From NCBI RefSeq assembly GCF_001625305.1, contig NW_017803964.1, positions 6,334-70,333 on the forward strand: a stretch of 64,000 nt of DNA. Reading direction: 5' to 3'. The notes beneath the pieces are model-generated. The model was not told the DNA's origin, ran no database searches, and saw nothing but the letters and a program-made list of their open reading frames with translations. A program made the position numbers and the translations under genes. The stretch's first letter is position 1; the number at the start of each line of letters is the position of its first letter. Shown here piece after piece: positions 12,201 through 21,660 of the stretch. This stretch comes from Branchiostoma belcheri. Taxonomy: Eukaryota; Chordata; Leptocardii; Amphioxiformes; Branchiostomatidae.

Positions 12201-15200
12201 TGATTAATGGAAATCTTTATAATCTCATAGTTGTAACTGCTGGGAATGTCATACTTGGCACATTTGGAAGTTACGTGAAGGCGAACATCAATAAACATAA
12301 TTTATTCAAATCATGACCTCATTTGCATAATTTATGAGGAAGTGCTAGAACAGCCTTTTTGTTAACATACACGTAAGGCTGTCATTGTGTAGAGAATATT
12401 GATAAAGACTGAATTAAAGTCGAAACCGGTCGAATCCCGTCTCGAGTCTGTCATCTTCCCATCGCTACGAATGATTGTGTAGAGAATATGATCAACTGAT
12501 ATAATCCATGCAAATGAGGCTCTAATTTGCAAAATCAATTATTGAAATTGTATAATTCGTCAACCGCAAGGGTTAACATCATTTGGCGAAGGTATGAGAT
12601 CGTGGAACTCTTGTTATATTTATGAATTTGATTTTGGACTAGAATGCATTTATGAGAGGCCTAGGGTGATTTATTTGTGTGTGAAAGTATGTTGAACAGG
12701 GCCATAACATAATATGGGGGCCACAGAAGGAACTCATTCTAAAAAGGTCATTGGAAGAATACATTCTTGAAACTCATTCTGTTATCTAATAGACAGAAAG
12801 ACGTCCAGTTCCTGCTTCCGACGAAGTGCATAGATGGTTGTCTACGGTGCCCTGTTTGTCAGGAATAAGCTAAACCTCCTCCCACCCACGTCTATTGCAG
12901 AATATTTTAAGATGGATAAGGCCCGACATGCCCTAGACGTCCGACACAGACTGTGGTTCTCTTTTGTCTTTAATCTGCAATTAATCTAAATCTTTAATTT
13001 GCATGCATATAGCAGAGGGAATGGTGTTTGTACATATTTGTATATACATGTAGTGTGTTTTTTTTTTGTGTACCTGTCCTGTCTTGTTTTTTAACTTATT
13101 GTAAAAATCAGTTACACAATTCAGGGATGCATGCAGCATTCCCTGCTTTTGTATGATTTTGTTGATTTGAATAATAATCTGTATAAGAAGTCTAAAAAAA
13201 AATCTAAAACGATTTTGAGGTGAAATGAATGTGGTTTTGTTACAATGGAAATACCATGTTTGCATGCATGACACGCCGTGTGAACTTGGTAACTTGTTGA
13301 CTTGCTTCCGTAAAAACAAGAATTACGATCCTCAATGTCACCCACGACAACTGCAGTAGCTTCGTTATATGATGCATAACCACTACAAAATGGCGGCATA
13401 GATGTACTGTCCAGAAAAGGGTGTTTATTGTCTGTTAGGAGGTACGAGTATTCATGGAAAAACGGCTTAAAATCGCGGAATTACTGTTTTTGTCCGCGGG
13501 TGACCCCAGATGGAACGAACGTTAGGTTCGAATAACGTCAGATAGAACATGATTTGGTTTGATAAAAGGTTAAGACCTTTAGGCCAAATTTTATTATACA
13601 AATCCAAACGGTTGCTGAGATTTCGGCAACTTTGCACTTCGGCACCTGTCGTAGGGCTAGGTCCCGTACAAGGCCCTAATGACGGGCCATTTAATGGTCT
13701 TCTTATCAGGTCAAATTTTGTATTCCAGCCGACTTTTTCTGGCTAGCGGGCATCATTGTTGTATCTTCTCACGTTCTGAGTGATTTGTAGTTAGTGTTAG
13801 CCGTTTTTACGGCAGAAAGGGGGTTCTCGGGCCAGTGGGGAACTCCCATAGTAAAGCATATGGGACGGTCCTAGTGGCCGTTGCCATGGCAACGGAGGTC
13901 TGACGGTGAAATAAACTGGTATATTTTACTTGGACCGACGTCAGTACCATATATACTAAGCAAATTTCACCGAATTTCACACGGTTGATTAATTCCCGTG
14001 GGGGTTCAAGGCGGCACAACACAGTATTAGCCCTATGGGGATTTCCATAGTTAAGGACCCCAAAGTGACTCACTTCGACTCACTGAAAATCATAGTAGGA
14101 TGCACAAGCAAGATTAAGAATTTTGATATGTTTAATTTGAGGGTATAGTGTACAAAATATGTGAAAATGAGCTTAGATTTTCCGGCTAGTTCTCTTCTCA
14201 TGCCCTCTTTTATTAGCGCCACTGCGGAGGTCATGGAACTGCAGCCGACGCACAGTGCTAGGCGGGACAAGTATCCAAGCGCAAATCTACGCCGACTGAA
14301 TACGCACCATAATTCAACTTTTACAGTCTCAAAACGGACGTATTCCTCTAACATTTACCACAGGTTCTATCTCGATGCCATGCAAAGAACAATCCCTGCA
14401 CTTTTCTCTAGTATTGTGCAGCACTACTTTGTGCCCGGACTACTTTTGACGGGGTTCGCCCACTGTGTTGTGCGGCCTCAACGGGTTTTTCTGGACCATT
14501 CCAATATGCCTCCAAATTATAGGGGTGCATTTGAAATATTACATTGACCGCGACAGCAGCAACGGCAAAAATACACATTCGTGCATCATCACGGGCATGC
14601 CCGCAGACGGCGTATAAAAGTGCATGCCGATTACACAAAGAGAACCCAGTGCTTTGACTGCAAACATGAAAAAAACGGCTACTCACAACACTCCATCCGG
14701 AGGTCCTGTCCTCCTTCACGGAGTAACAAAAATTGCCCAAATATGCTGTGGGAACTAGTTTTTATCATCACTCTATACATAACCATTAGATACCTAATGT
14801 ATATATTTTACATGAAATTTTACTTAGGGTACTTATGTGTTTTCGATAAAGTTCACTAAGATGTATGCTTTTTGTTGATAGCGTAGTGACCAGAGAAAAA
14901 AAAATTATTTGCCCTGACCCGTTTGGTGTTCCCAGTCTTCTCGACTTCTTGAAGGTCTTGAAGCAGGATAGGGATAATCCCAGCCTTCCCTAATTCTTCA
15001 GCAAAGTTGGAACTACATCCCGAGTACTTGAGACAGCAGTCGTAGAGACACTTTCGGTAGGAAAAGCCTTCTCCGCCGAAATCCCCTTGCAGCCATTCAA
15101 TCTTCTCTTTGAAGAAAAGCGCAGCACCGATGTCTGCCAGACGGTCTCCCAACCGCTTCCTTTGAGATTTCGTTACAAACTTATCATATGGATCACAGAC

Positions 15201-15356
15201 CTTTTTCCTCAGAGTGGCTACGTTGGCGGACACGTCTTCGGTACGCTTTTTGATTGTAGCAATGGCATCGGTCATGTCACTCAGAACACGCACAGGCACA
15301 TCATCCGATATCAAATATGATACGAAATTCCATACCTTTCTCAATACCGAACCCAT
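2174..15356 (-). CDS. ARM-TIR-SAM protein, 10 coding exons, complete (593 aa)
   Basis: Ten coding exons join with GT-AG boundaries and matching phases: 15356-14919, 8519-8339, 7519-7344, 6485-6227, 5797-5694, 4823-4664, 4019-3852, 3410-3272, 3062-3005, 2272-2174 (stop TAG). The start ATG has A at -3 and G at +4. Residues about 90-350 are helical armadillo-like repeats (for example GVLPPLIQLM and KAARGALWVLQD). Residues 370-495 are a TIR domain: box 1 HIMLSYQWD, BB-loop region GYQIWMDIDQMGG, and CRRE, whose Glu440 falls where SARM1 has its catalytic glutamate. Residues about 527-592 look like a SAM domain (VRKWIQENQLEG, PEDLEFLQ, SPDEFYKSL). SARM1 itself has the order ARM-SAM-SAM-TIR, so this is a different arrangement, similar in kind to invertebrate ARM-TIR proteins. 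A cytoplasmic innate-immune or NAD-cleaving role is inferred. No signal peptide or membrane segment is seen. Confidence 0.88.
2340..2690 (+). mobile_element. tRNA-derived SINE in the last intron of gene A
   Basis: A degenerate tRNA-like head has an A-box-like CTGGCAGAGC and a B box GGTTCGATCCC (2399-2409). It is followed by the tail motif TGTGCTCTTGAGAAAGGCAC, a form of the conserved motif seen in the other two SINEs here. It lies directly upstream of the terminal exon. Exact ends are not certain. Confidence 0.6.
3005..3062 (-). CDS. Gene A coding exon 9 (SAM-like)
   Basis: Acceptor TGCCTCAG|GGATCT, donor AATGAG|GTAAAT, phase 0. It encodes DLEKLEPEDLEFLQMMKNE, matching the acidic L-x-x-L-x-x-E-D-L pattern of SAM domains. 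A long CA microsatellite sits in the intron before it. Confidence 0.82.
3149..3236. repeat. (CA)n microsatellite
   Basis: About 88 bases of near-pure CA in the gene A intron between exons 8 and 9. Reading frames across it are artefacts. Confidence 0.95.
3272..3410 (-). CDS. Gene A coding exon 8 (linker and first SAM helix)
   Basis: Acceptor CGTTTCAG|ACGTGG, donor GAAGG|GTAGAA, leaving in phase 2. It encodes a lysine/proline-rich linker, then DVRKWIQENQLEG, the first helix of a SAM-like domain. Confidence 0.85.
3852..4019 (-). CDS. Gene A coding exon 7 (end of TIR)
   Basis: Acceptor ACCCACAG|AGGCC, donor ATAG|GTACTA, leaving in phase 1. It completes Glu440 and encodes KKKTIIPLVMESGY, WLGVLVASLLYFDF and the last TIR helix VIVALMKEI. 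Confidence 0.9.
4664..4823 (-). CDS. Gene A coding exon 6 (TIR core)
   Basis: Acceptor CACACAG|ATAAAA, donor AGAG|GTACGT, leaving in phase 1. It encodes LEAKGYQIWMDIDQMGG (BB-loop region) and VVLICMSRKYKESANCRR. The split codon after CRR is completed by exon 7 to give Glu440. Confidence 0.92.
4880..5030. repeat. Tandem/palindromic CTAGGGGAGATT repeat
   Basis: Five to six imperfect units of the type CTAGGGGAGATTGGAATCC occur in direct and inverted order inside the gene A intron between exons 5 and 6, giving overlapping quasi-palindromes. Confidence 0.7.
5370..5556 (-). mobile_element. tRNA-derived SINE
   Basis: On the minus strand a tRNA-like head carries an A-box-like TGGCTCAACGGCAG and a perfect B box GGTTCGAGTCC (5491-5501), followed by the tail TGCCCTTGGGAAAGGCACTT. 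The tRNA part cannot fold as a full cloverleaf, and a tail unlike any tRNA follows, so this is a SINE and not a tRNA gene. Confidence 0.75.
5694..5797 (-). CDS. Gene A coding exon 5 (start of TIR)
   Basis: Acceptor ATCATAG|TTGAT, donor AAGAAG|GTAGTT, phase 0. After a polar linker it encodes HIMLSYQWDHQEVVKKV, the first beta strand and box 1 of the TIR domain. Confidence 0.9.
5940..6060 (+). mobile_element. tRNA-derived SINE, truncated
   Basis: Same family as the SINE at 5370-5556 in the other orientation: head GTGGCGGAACGGCAAG, B-box-like GGTTCGAGTCT near 5998, then GTACCCTTAGGAAA. Shorter and more diverged. Confidence 0.65.
6227..6485 (-). CDS. Gene A coding exon 4 (armadillo repeats)
   Basis: Acceptor GATCAG|TTAACA, donor AAGG|GTACTA, leaving in phase 1. 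It encodes the clearest armadillo repeats: VAKGVLPPLIQLM, QIHAIKAICQLAFHP and KAARGALWVLQD. Confidence 0.92.
7344..7519 (-). CDS. Gene A coding exon 3
   Basis: Acceptor GGTTTCAG|ACGAG, donor AATAAG|GTAACA, leaving in phase 0. It encodes ENLEIVANPDVILFLVEMFK and TATELAMAVERLAVND, continuing the armadillo-like fold. Confidence 0.87.
7850..8200. repeat. GC-rich patch in gene A intron
   Basis: A sharp GC-rich block in an AT-rich intron, with a 24-bp tandem duplication (TCAAGACGGGAGRCTGACCGGG) and the palindrome GACGCCGGCCGGCGTC. It is probably a transposon fragment; family not recognised. No exon is supported. Confidence 0.4.
8339..8519 (-). CDS. Gene A coding exon 2
   Basis: Acceptor TTTACAG|ATCCAC, donor ATCG|GTAAGT, leaving in phase 1. 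It encodes IHKQILDNSLGIMYNISRMA and a further ARM helix pair (ESGAIDVLKPYL, RIWAILILAYVIG). The 6.4-kb intron before it is the largest of this gene. Confidence 0.88.
8905..9550 (+). mobile_element. LINE 3' end (C-terminal RT tail, 3'UTR, poly-A)
   Basis: Two frames together give a non-LTR retrotransposon C-terminus: QRLKDMYFQTFTAEIRNN, a cysteine/histidine knuckle C-Q-F-C...DECHFVVDC, then NCVKKREEAEPVN and a stop near 9421. There is one frame break near 9190. The 3' part ends ACAATAAAGGTCTTTCATTT and a run of A (9537-9550). It is 5'-truncated and probably of the CR1/L2 type. It sits in the large first intron of gene A. Confidence 0.75.
9880..10290 (+). repeat. Dispersed repeat, copy 1 of 3
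   Basis: Shares order and sequence with 13120-13540 (reverse) and 43790-44210 (same strand): a TTCGAACCGAA-like start, GGGGTCACCTGCGGTCATTT, then GGACAGTACATGTC and GGGTGACCTTGAA. Copies are diverged; no coding capacity. Confidence 0.6.
10295..10452. mobile_element. 158-bp foldback MITE-like element
   Basis: The ends are perfect inverted repeats: AATCGTGCTTTAGGGATTTT on the left and its complement at 10432-10452. The interior is AT-rich and non-coding. Confidence 0.65.
10755..11415. mobile_element. Candidate piggyBac-like MITE
   Basis: Flanked by TTAA on both sides (10751-10754, 11416-11419). Inverted ends share GCACACCCCAGTTT. No transposase is present, so it would be non-autonomous. Confidence 0.55.
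12400..12431 (+). ncRNA. Degenerate hammerhead ribozyme motif
   Basis: The core reads (T)TGATAA instead of CTGATGA, then a stem II of GACT/AGTC, GAAA, and a self-complementary ACCGGT followed by C at the expected cleavage position. Stem I is not formed, so self-cleavage of this copy is unlikely. It matches the layout of Penelope-associated hammerheads. Confidence 0.45.
12400..12473 (+). mobile_element. 74-bp hammerhead-bearing insertion with 16-bp target duplication
   Basis: The 16-bp sequence ATTGTGTAGAGAATAT occurs at 12384-12399 and 12474-12489. The homologous repeat at 63820-63860 has this region only once, so 12400-12473 is an insertion with a target-site duplication. Its first 32 bases have the shape of a hammerhead: TGATAA, stem II GACT...AGTC, GAAA, then ACCGGT-C. 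Confidence 0.7.
13120..13540 (-). repeat. Dispersed repeat, copy 2 of 3
   Basis: Reverse-strand relative of 9880-10290 and 43790-44210, with shared GGACAGTACATCTATGCCG and GTGGGTGACATTGAGGATCG. No coding capacity. Confidence 0.6.
14919..15356 (-). CDS. Gene A coding exon 1 (residues 1-146)
   Basis: Starts at ATG (MGSVLRKVW), the only good start before the ARM-like helices. It ends at a CGG|GTCAGG donor in phase 0. It contains a charged helical N-terminus and the first armadillo-like helices (FAEELGKAGIIPILLQDLQ). Confidence 0.85.
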
Positions 15357-15615
15357 ATTTTTTACGAAGAGTAGAAATACTTTTTGTGGATTCTGATCTG
15401 AATCCTACCTACAAAAATTACTTTGCTGGGTTACGCCTAATTTGTTTCGGATGTGCGCAAGCGCGAATATCAAAGCAGGAGAACAGGTTGCTTTAAAATG
15501 CCCCAGGATGTCAGTACGTTATCTGTTCATTAGTCAACAGTGTTGACATTTCACACTAGCTACATTTTATCCATCAATTCTCCACAAACCATTCTTCCAA
15601 AGGTTTTTTAAAAAA

Positions 15616-16770
15616 ATCACCGATGATGGCGTCGCTTCTTTGCAAGAAATAGACGTCCGTTCATAATTTAAGAGGGGACAGGTTATTTCTGGTGACACAC
15701 TGCCTCTTGATTTTTCCTTCAGAGTGTCTATGGCTAGTTACTATAAGTTCAACCACCTGCGATGTTAATTTTCACTTCTTTATCCTTAACAAGATAAATT
15801 CTTGTCACATCAGACAACTTACATCTCACACATTGTTTCAAATAATTTCAATCAACTCTCACTGCTGGATATTTTATTATACATTTCAAAGGGCTTATAT
15901 TTGAAATAGATCTTCATTCTGTAGATTCTTGTGCATAACAATAACAACAAAAACGGCGTTCATGAAGCAGCGAAAAAGGACGCAAGCGCTATTTTTTTCC
16001 AGCAGATGGACATGTTATACACACCTGGTCGGTTACTACTGATCAATTGCCTCAAGGTACTTTTGAACTGTTAGTAGAACGACCTCTGACGAGAATAAAT
16101 TTTAGTCTCGCACACTAAGTTTGGAACCATCCAAAAATTGGCAACATTTTCAGTTAGTTTCTGATTCTGTCCGTAAAGTCTTCGTTTATGAAAATCCGTG
16201 TCCCTTTAAGCATCTTCGCTTGTCTTAAAATGCTCTATTTTTCAGAAATTACATGAAAGGGTATGTGTTGACATTTTTATATCGGCCATACAACAGTCTT
16301 AAGAGAGAAAAGAAATGTAAGGTTGCCGTATTTGTCCACAATGCCCACTGTATGAGTGACATTTGACGTTCAGAACATGCGACACAAGCTTTTTGTGTTG
16401 TTGACACGGGGCGGGTATCTGCCAAACATGGCGATATTTCATGTCCGAATTAAATGATATGACAGAAGTTGTTTGGTAACTTTTTGGTGTAGGGCGTGTC
16501 TTTGTTTTTGCCTGACGACACCGCGAGATTGTCGTCTCACCTTTTTACCAAGGTAAGACATTTCTGTAGTCATTTTATACAGCCGAAAGTGTTAGAATAT
16601 CTATTCAAGTAGTTCTGTATTTCGCCGAGAATATACAGACCTATATGTATTGGCTGTGAGGACCGTTACTGTTGCTGGAAAGATAAAGGCGTATAACCTT
16701 GGAGTTGCGCACGCGAACCGTGCCTCTCTTGTACAATGGAGGGGGACGGCGGCCATAATTACCTTAGCCA
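15616..16770. repeat. Triplicated block, copy 1 (upstream of gene A)
   Basis: Nearly identical to 24597-25490, and more distantly to 17960-18720. Shared landmarks in order are TTCAACCACCTG, CAATTGCCTCAAGGTACTT, TTTTAGTCTCGCACACTAAG and ATTGTCGTCTCACCTTTTTA. Copy 1 lies directly upstream of the gene A start codon, so it may include the gene's 5' flank. Confidence 0.75.
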
Positions 16771-17110
16771 AGAAGGTAGGCGTTCGAGTGTCTGTGTTTT
16801 GTGTGTGTGTGCGTGTGGAAACACGATAACTCAAGAAGGCATTGATGGATTGTTTTGATACTTGGTAGGTAAGTACATGTAGGCCTTGATTAGACCTCAA
16901 AGTGATAAGATTTTGGGCCACCTGGCGGCTTGTCATGGTACTGCAGCAAAACTTCCGATTTGGATATCTCATGATCCAGACATGCAGAACACAGGCACGT
17001 TGCATCATTGTAATGTACTCACATTAAAAATCAGGGTACTTAACCCATATGCATGTGCAGTCATAAGTCTCATGACACAACATAAGGAACATCATTGTAA
17101 TGGATTATCA
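16759..17110 (+). mobile_element. TACCTTCGCCAA-type repeat, 5' fragment
   Basis: Begins TTACCTTAGCCAAGAAGG and continues with CACGATAACTCAAGAAGGC and AGTACATGTAGGCCTTGATTAGACCTC, as in the full copy, but the 3' end is missing or diverged. Confidence 0.6.
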
Positions 17111-17501
17111 AATTAACTACACATTCTGGTGATACACGATACAATGCAATAGTATGTGACTGACTTAAATCAAGTTTCAGAATATAATTCTATGTTAAGT
17201 GTTAGAACTTTTTCATGTTAACCTTCATCCTACTGACCGGGTCCGTTTGGTGTATATTTGTGTGTGCCATTCTAACATTTCTGATTTAGATAATGTAATC
17301 TTAGACCTTATTCATGTTAACCCTCATCTGACCGACATCCGTTTGGTGTATATTTGTGTGTCATTTCAACATTTCTGATAGCTCAGAGGAACCTCATTGT
17401 ATGAGTTTGTGTGTATATGTGTCAATGAACGTTCAAAAGAGCTTTACCCGAATAGTATCATTGCTAGCAAAGTTATTTCATCACAACCATTTATTTTTCA
17501 C

Positions 17502-17545
17502 GAGCCGACGTTTCGATGACCGTCTGTCATCTTCATCAGGGTCGG
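17502..17545 (-). ncRNA. Hammerhead ribozyme motif (minus strand)
   Basis: The minus strand reads CTGATGA, one extra A, a perfect stem II GATGAC/GTCATC with loop AGACG, GAAA, then self-complementary ACGT-C. Stem I pairs only 2-3 bases. It has the Penelope-associated layout, and the surrounding 17430-17580 is probably a terminal-repeat fragment of such an element. Confidence 0.55.
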
Positions 17546-17959
17546 TCATATTCAGTCGTTTACCAACCTGATGAAATTATTAACGTAGTATTATAGCTGT
17601 GAAAGTTATACTGGAAAATTTTCATGTGGCCTCGTTGGATCCAAACGAACCCCAACAAAAGTTGCATTTACAGTCCTTATCTTTATTATAAATATACTTT
17701 GATCTTATTGTTGTATTCGTTATCACGCAGTTTGGTCATAGGAACAACTTGGTACTTTATAGTATAGTATATTTGGTAGGTGGGTAGGTCTTGATGAGAC
17801 CTAAAAAAAGATTAGATTTTTAACCACCTTGCGGCTTGTCATGGTACTGAAGCAACACTTATCACGCAGGTTGATCATAGGAACAACTTGGTACTTTATG
17901 ATAAAATGAAAATCCAACATTTTTGGAACAAATGTAGATTTTAGGTCAAACTGTGGGTA

Positions 17960-18720
17960 AGTAACCGCCCATCCATCAAAGCTGACGATTTCCAATGCCT
18001 TCACCCAAATGTTTTAAGAATAATAATTTGTCATTTGAACGGGGATGATGTTGCTTCTTTACAAAAGAAATCCGTTCGTGATTATATAGACGGCTGGTTA
18101 TTTCCGGTTACGCCTTTCTTTTTAGTTTTTCTCGTGGTGTCTAGTCACTATGACTTTAACCACTTGTGATGTTGATACTCACTTCATTATCCTACACAAG
18201 ATACTTATTTTGATAAATTTGACGACTTGAATCTTACATGTACTTTCCCACAGATCATTACTAAATGTTACATCATACATTTCAAACGGCTTCGCTTTGA
18301 AAGAGATTTTCATTCTCTAGATTCTTCAACACGACAACAAAAATGGCGTCCATTAAGCATAGTGCCCAAAATGTCATTTTTTTCGAGTGGAACAAATTGT
18401 CACACACCTGGCTCATTATCTTTCAATTGCCTCAAGGTACTTGTGAACTGAGTAGAATGGCCTCTGGAAGGAATCCATTTTAGTCTCGCACACTAAGATT
18501 TGGACACTGATAATTACATGTAGTAACATTTTTGTAATAAAAAGTGTAAACATTTTGAATGATACCAAAGTTTCATAAAACAGCAACGGGTAGAATCAAG
18601 TATGATACGAAGAATTGTTAAAAATAATGACAACTTAGTGGATTTGATAGTTAATTTGTTTAAACCGTTGTTATTCATGACCGGTGTCACAGCGATCTCG
18701 CGATTGGAGATCTCACCTCA
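17960..18720. repeat. Triplicated block, copy 2 (diverged)
   Basis: Same landmarks and order as 15616-16770 (ACTTTAACCACTTGTGATGTT, CAATTGCCTCAAGGTACTTG, TTTTAGTCTCGCACACTAAG) with many substitutions, hence the oldest of the three copies. Confidence 0.65.
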
Positions 18721-19172
18721 TCCTCCTGCCTTAATTAGTTAGTCTACTATTTAACACCGTACCACACTGTGGCAGGTATGACAGGTACACAAATTTGATT
18801 AGCAATTCTAACGATATTATTATGGGTTTGGTTGAAGCAAGAAATATTTAACCTCCTTGATTGAAGTATTCCCTATTACTTTATATGCTCAACAGCATAG
18901 GAGCGGGGAGGGCGAAATAGCTAGAGATCTCGACCCGGGGAGGGCGAAATAACGGGGAAGGAAAGCCGAGACCAAATTGACCACTGTTCATTTGGGTCGC
19001 GAGGGAGATGGTAAGGTTCAAATAAACTGCATCAAAGATACTGATTATATGATAAAAAGTGCAAGTAAATGAATATATAAAAATTAGGGTAATAATAACA
19101 TATTTCCTATAAATGCAAAGTACATTGAGTGATATCTCTAAACATACATGGTACCAGAAAAGAAGTGACAGA

Positions 19173-21660
19173 TTTAAAGGGGGCCAAAACTATTTTTTCT
19201 GGTATAATAAGTATACAAAAAAAATATGATTCTTACTTGTTTTACATTAGTCCATGACGGATTCGCGCTGTTACACCATTTGAAACTTTCTCCGTGGTCA
19301 GTCTAATACTTTAGTATTTTGTGAGGTCTCGCGACCTTTGACCCTTGTGACGTAGGCTGACTCCCACCACTCAGCCCGCTTCTTCACTATAGCATAGCAG
19401 AGTTATGTATCATGCAATCTTTACCGATGTATTCTTACGATTTGGAATCAACTATAGTTTGAAGGCTTAGGGGACATAAATAATACTGTAAATGATTTAT
19501 GCCTGCGAGATTTTGACTTCTTTATATTCACCTTTTCCTCGCGAACAGTTTTTTTCCGTACCGCCCCTTCCCCCCCCCCCCACACAGTGCGTCCCTATTT
19601 CTGAAAACTATCAACTTCTAAATGACAAGAAGAATAACAACAGACTTTTTTTTCAGAACAGAAGAAAATTTTATTCAATAAACATACAATCAATGAAGTC
19701 ATTTTGTTGTTACTAGTACAAGTAAGAAGTCGAAATTTACATGGGAATATTCCCGACTAAACGGCGTCACTTTCAAATACGCTAATTTATCGGTATCGTG
19801 ACAGCTACAACAGGAGCACAGGTAAAAAAAAGTTGGCTTTAAATATGCACACCAAATGTAGATCAGAATTAATTACCGTACACTGGGAAACATCAGTATC
19901 GAAATGTATGCCCGGCGCAGGCGTTTAAAAGAAAGTGCTCGCGTTGGTCCAAATTTCAAAGGATCAAGCTGATTACAAAGGGTAACGTTTACGTTACTCA
20001 TTAAAGCTACGCATCCAACTACAAAAAAATCATTTCATAAGATTTCTATAAGTTTATAATTAATTAGGCTAGATTTACGGTAACAGGAACTTACAAGAGA
20101 AGAATTGTAGGAAAAGCTACAGCTAAGCGAATCAAAACATCGTCATGGGAAATATAACATGGCGGTCTTTGTTTATATTTTAGAGCGACGGCCTTTAAAT
20201 TTGTTTTTTTTTTGCTACGCAACGATCCAACTTACATGAACCTAGAGTACAGTGAGCTAAAATTTTATAACAGCAACGAGAATTTACATGTGGGAAACTC
20301 TACGGAAATCTACAACATTTGCAAATTGAAACATCTGAAACACCCGTTTCCACATGAGAGCGGCATTGTTTACTTACGACCACAGTCATGTCGGGCCTTG
20401 TTCACGGCGGCCCCGATGCCGTTACTGTACCAGCCCCTGCAGATAGCGTCCATGTCTGGCCCTGCGTCAAAAATACGAGAACCGGCTGGCCTGCGTTCGC
20501 GTTCAACATTCAGGCCCAGGAGGGCAGACAGTACTATTAGATCTTGCCATAGGAACACATGCTTAAATACACTATTTCAACACCTCATGAAAGTACTTGC
20601 CCATACTTCAATCTCAAAAATTTTTCTGCACCACGTAGAAACAAGGGTCTGATTCCCAAAAATAGAAAGGAAACAGGGGGTTGACCATCTCAAATTCCCG
20701 CCACAGCTGATGATAGTAACAAAACCTCAACTTTGACCTACATTTTCCATGGTATCCATCCGCCTGGCCAGACAAGACCTAACCACTCACATCTCTCACT
20801 ACGCCCACTAAACTGGTGTGATAAACAAAACTTGAACAATGTAGGAAAGTTTAGACCCTACCTGTGCCTTCCAGCCCAAAAATCTCCAAAATTGACCAAA
20901 ACTTTCAAGAGAAAAAAGGGTTTTCAAAGGTATTAACTAGGCACTACAATCATTTTTTGGCCTCTACTGCGCAACGCAAATGTGGTGTCTGCCCAGGAAT
21001 CAGGACCTTGTGCATACCTGCCCCGGGGGAGCTGAATTTTCTGTCGCCCCGCCGAAACGTCCGGAAACTATCCAGGCTTTCGCGCAACGAATTTTCTCAA
21101 CTATCCATGGCGGTTTTAGGTGAGATCGGACGGCGATAGGCCGCCTGTTGGCGTGGAAAAGGGTTATATCCTTGGTCCTTTTTGCTCGATCGCGCGCTGG
21201 GACAATCTACACACGAAGTCATTGCGTGGATATGCCCCCTCCCCGGGTCCCAACTCTCAGCTGTCGGCGCGGCGAAGTCGTGTTGAGGAAAACTCTCACG
21301 TCGTACGTTTTGTGCCACAGAGAAGGTCAATATCAGACTCTACATGAAGTGCTTGAAAGTTATAGTCCAACCTGGGAAGTCCTCGATCGAGAAAACTGTC
21401 TCAACAAACTCTATTCGTATGACACAAAGTTAGATATTAAAACAAGTACATACACGTAACGTTAGTGGTGGGGAGTCAGCCTACGTCAGAAGGGTCAAAG
21501 GTCGCGCGACCTTGCCGAATCAGATCTCACCATGGCGCGAGTTTCAAATTGTGTAACAACGCTAATCTGTCATGGACTAATGTAAAACATGTAAGAATTG
21601 TACTTTTAGGTATATTTATTATACCGCAGTCGGCAGAAAAAAGTTTTGGCTCCCTTTAAA
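19173..21660. mobile_element. 2.5-kb element with 197-bp inverted ends
   Basis: 19173-19370 and 21465-21660 are inverted copies about 85% alike (outer end TTTAAAGGG.GCCAAAACT, inner end GGCTGACTCCC.CACCAC). No transposase was recognised inside, and a clear target duplication was not found. The interior holds a GC-rich segment (20990-21340) and the possible exon at 20378-20558. Confidence 0.6.
20378..20558 (-). CDS. Possible first exon of an unknown secreted protein
   Basis: The minus strand reads an N-terminus that looks like a short signal peptide (MFLWQDLIVLSALLGLN), then IFDAGPDMDAICRGWYS and VNKARHDCG, and ends at a strong donor GTC|GTAAGT. I do not recognise the product. No second exon was found downstream on this strand, and it lies inside a transposon-like element, so it may be a captured fragment or chance. 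Confidence 0.25.

Larger units (their letters stand above)
11637..12615 (+). mobile_element. TACCTTCGCCAA-bounded repeat, full copy
   Basis: Starts TACCTTCGCCAA and carries the exact complement TTGGCGAAGGTA at 12583-12594, then TGAGATCGTGGAACTCTTGTT. The interior contains CGATAACTCAAGAA-type and GGTAGGTCTTGATGAGACCT motifs repeated in copies at 16760, 17770, 25490, 25863, 52524 and 63600. Non-coding. It is interrupted by a 74-bp insertion at 12400-12473. Confidence 0.7.
8520..14918. other. Gene A intron 1 (6.4 kb)
   Basis: Holds the LINE tail at 8905-9550, a dispersed repeat at 9880-10290, foldback elements at 10295-10452 and 10755-11415, the TACCTTCGCCAA element at 11637-12615, a second copy of the dispersed repeat in reverse at 13120-13540, and a repeat near 13990-14110 related to 32340-32440. 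No further exon was supported. Confidence 0.7.

Noticed and set aside
14161-14547. 128-aa plus-strand frame
   Set aside because: No recognisable domain, overlaps a repeat shared with 32340, no splice or start context.
15339-15356. N-myristoylation signal MGSVLRK in gene A
   Set aside because: Gly2 is present but Arg at position 6 does not fit the usual Ser/Thr preference; too weak to call.
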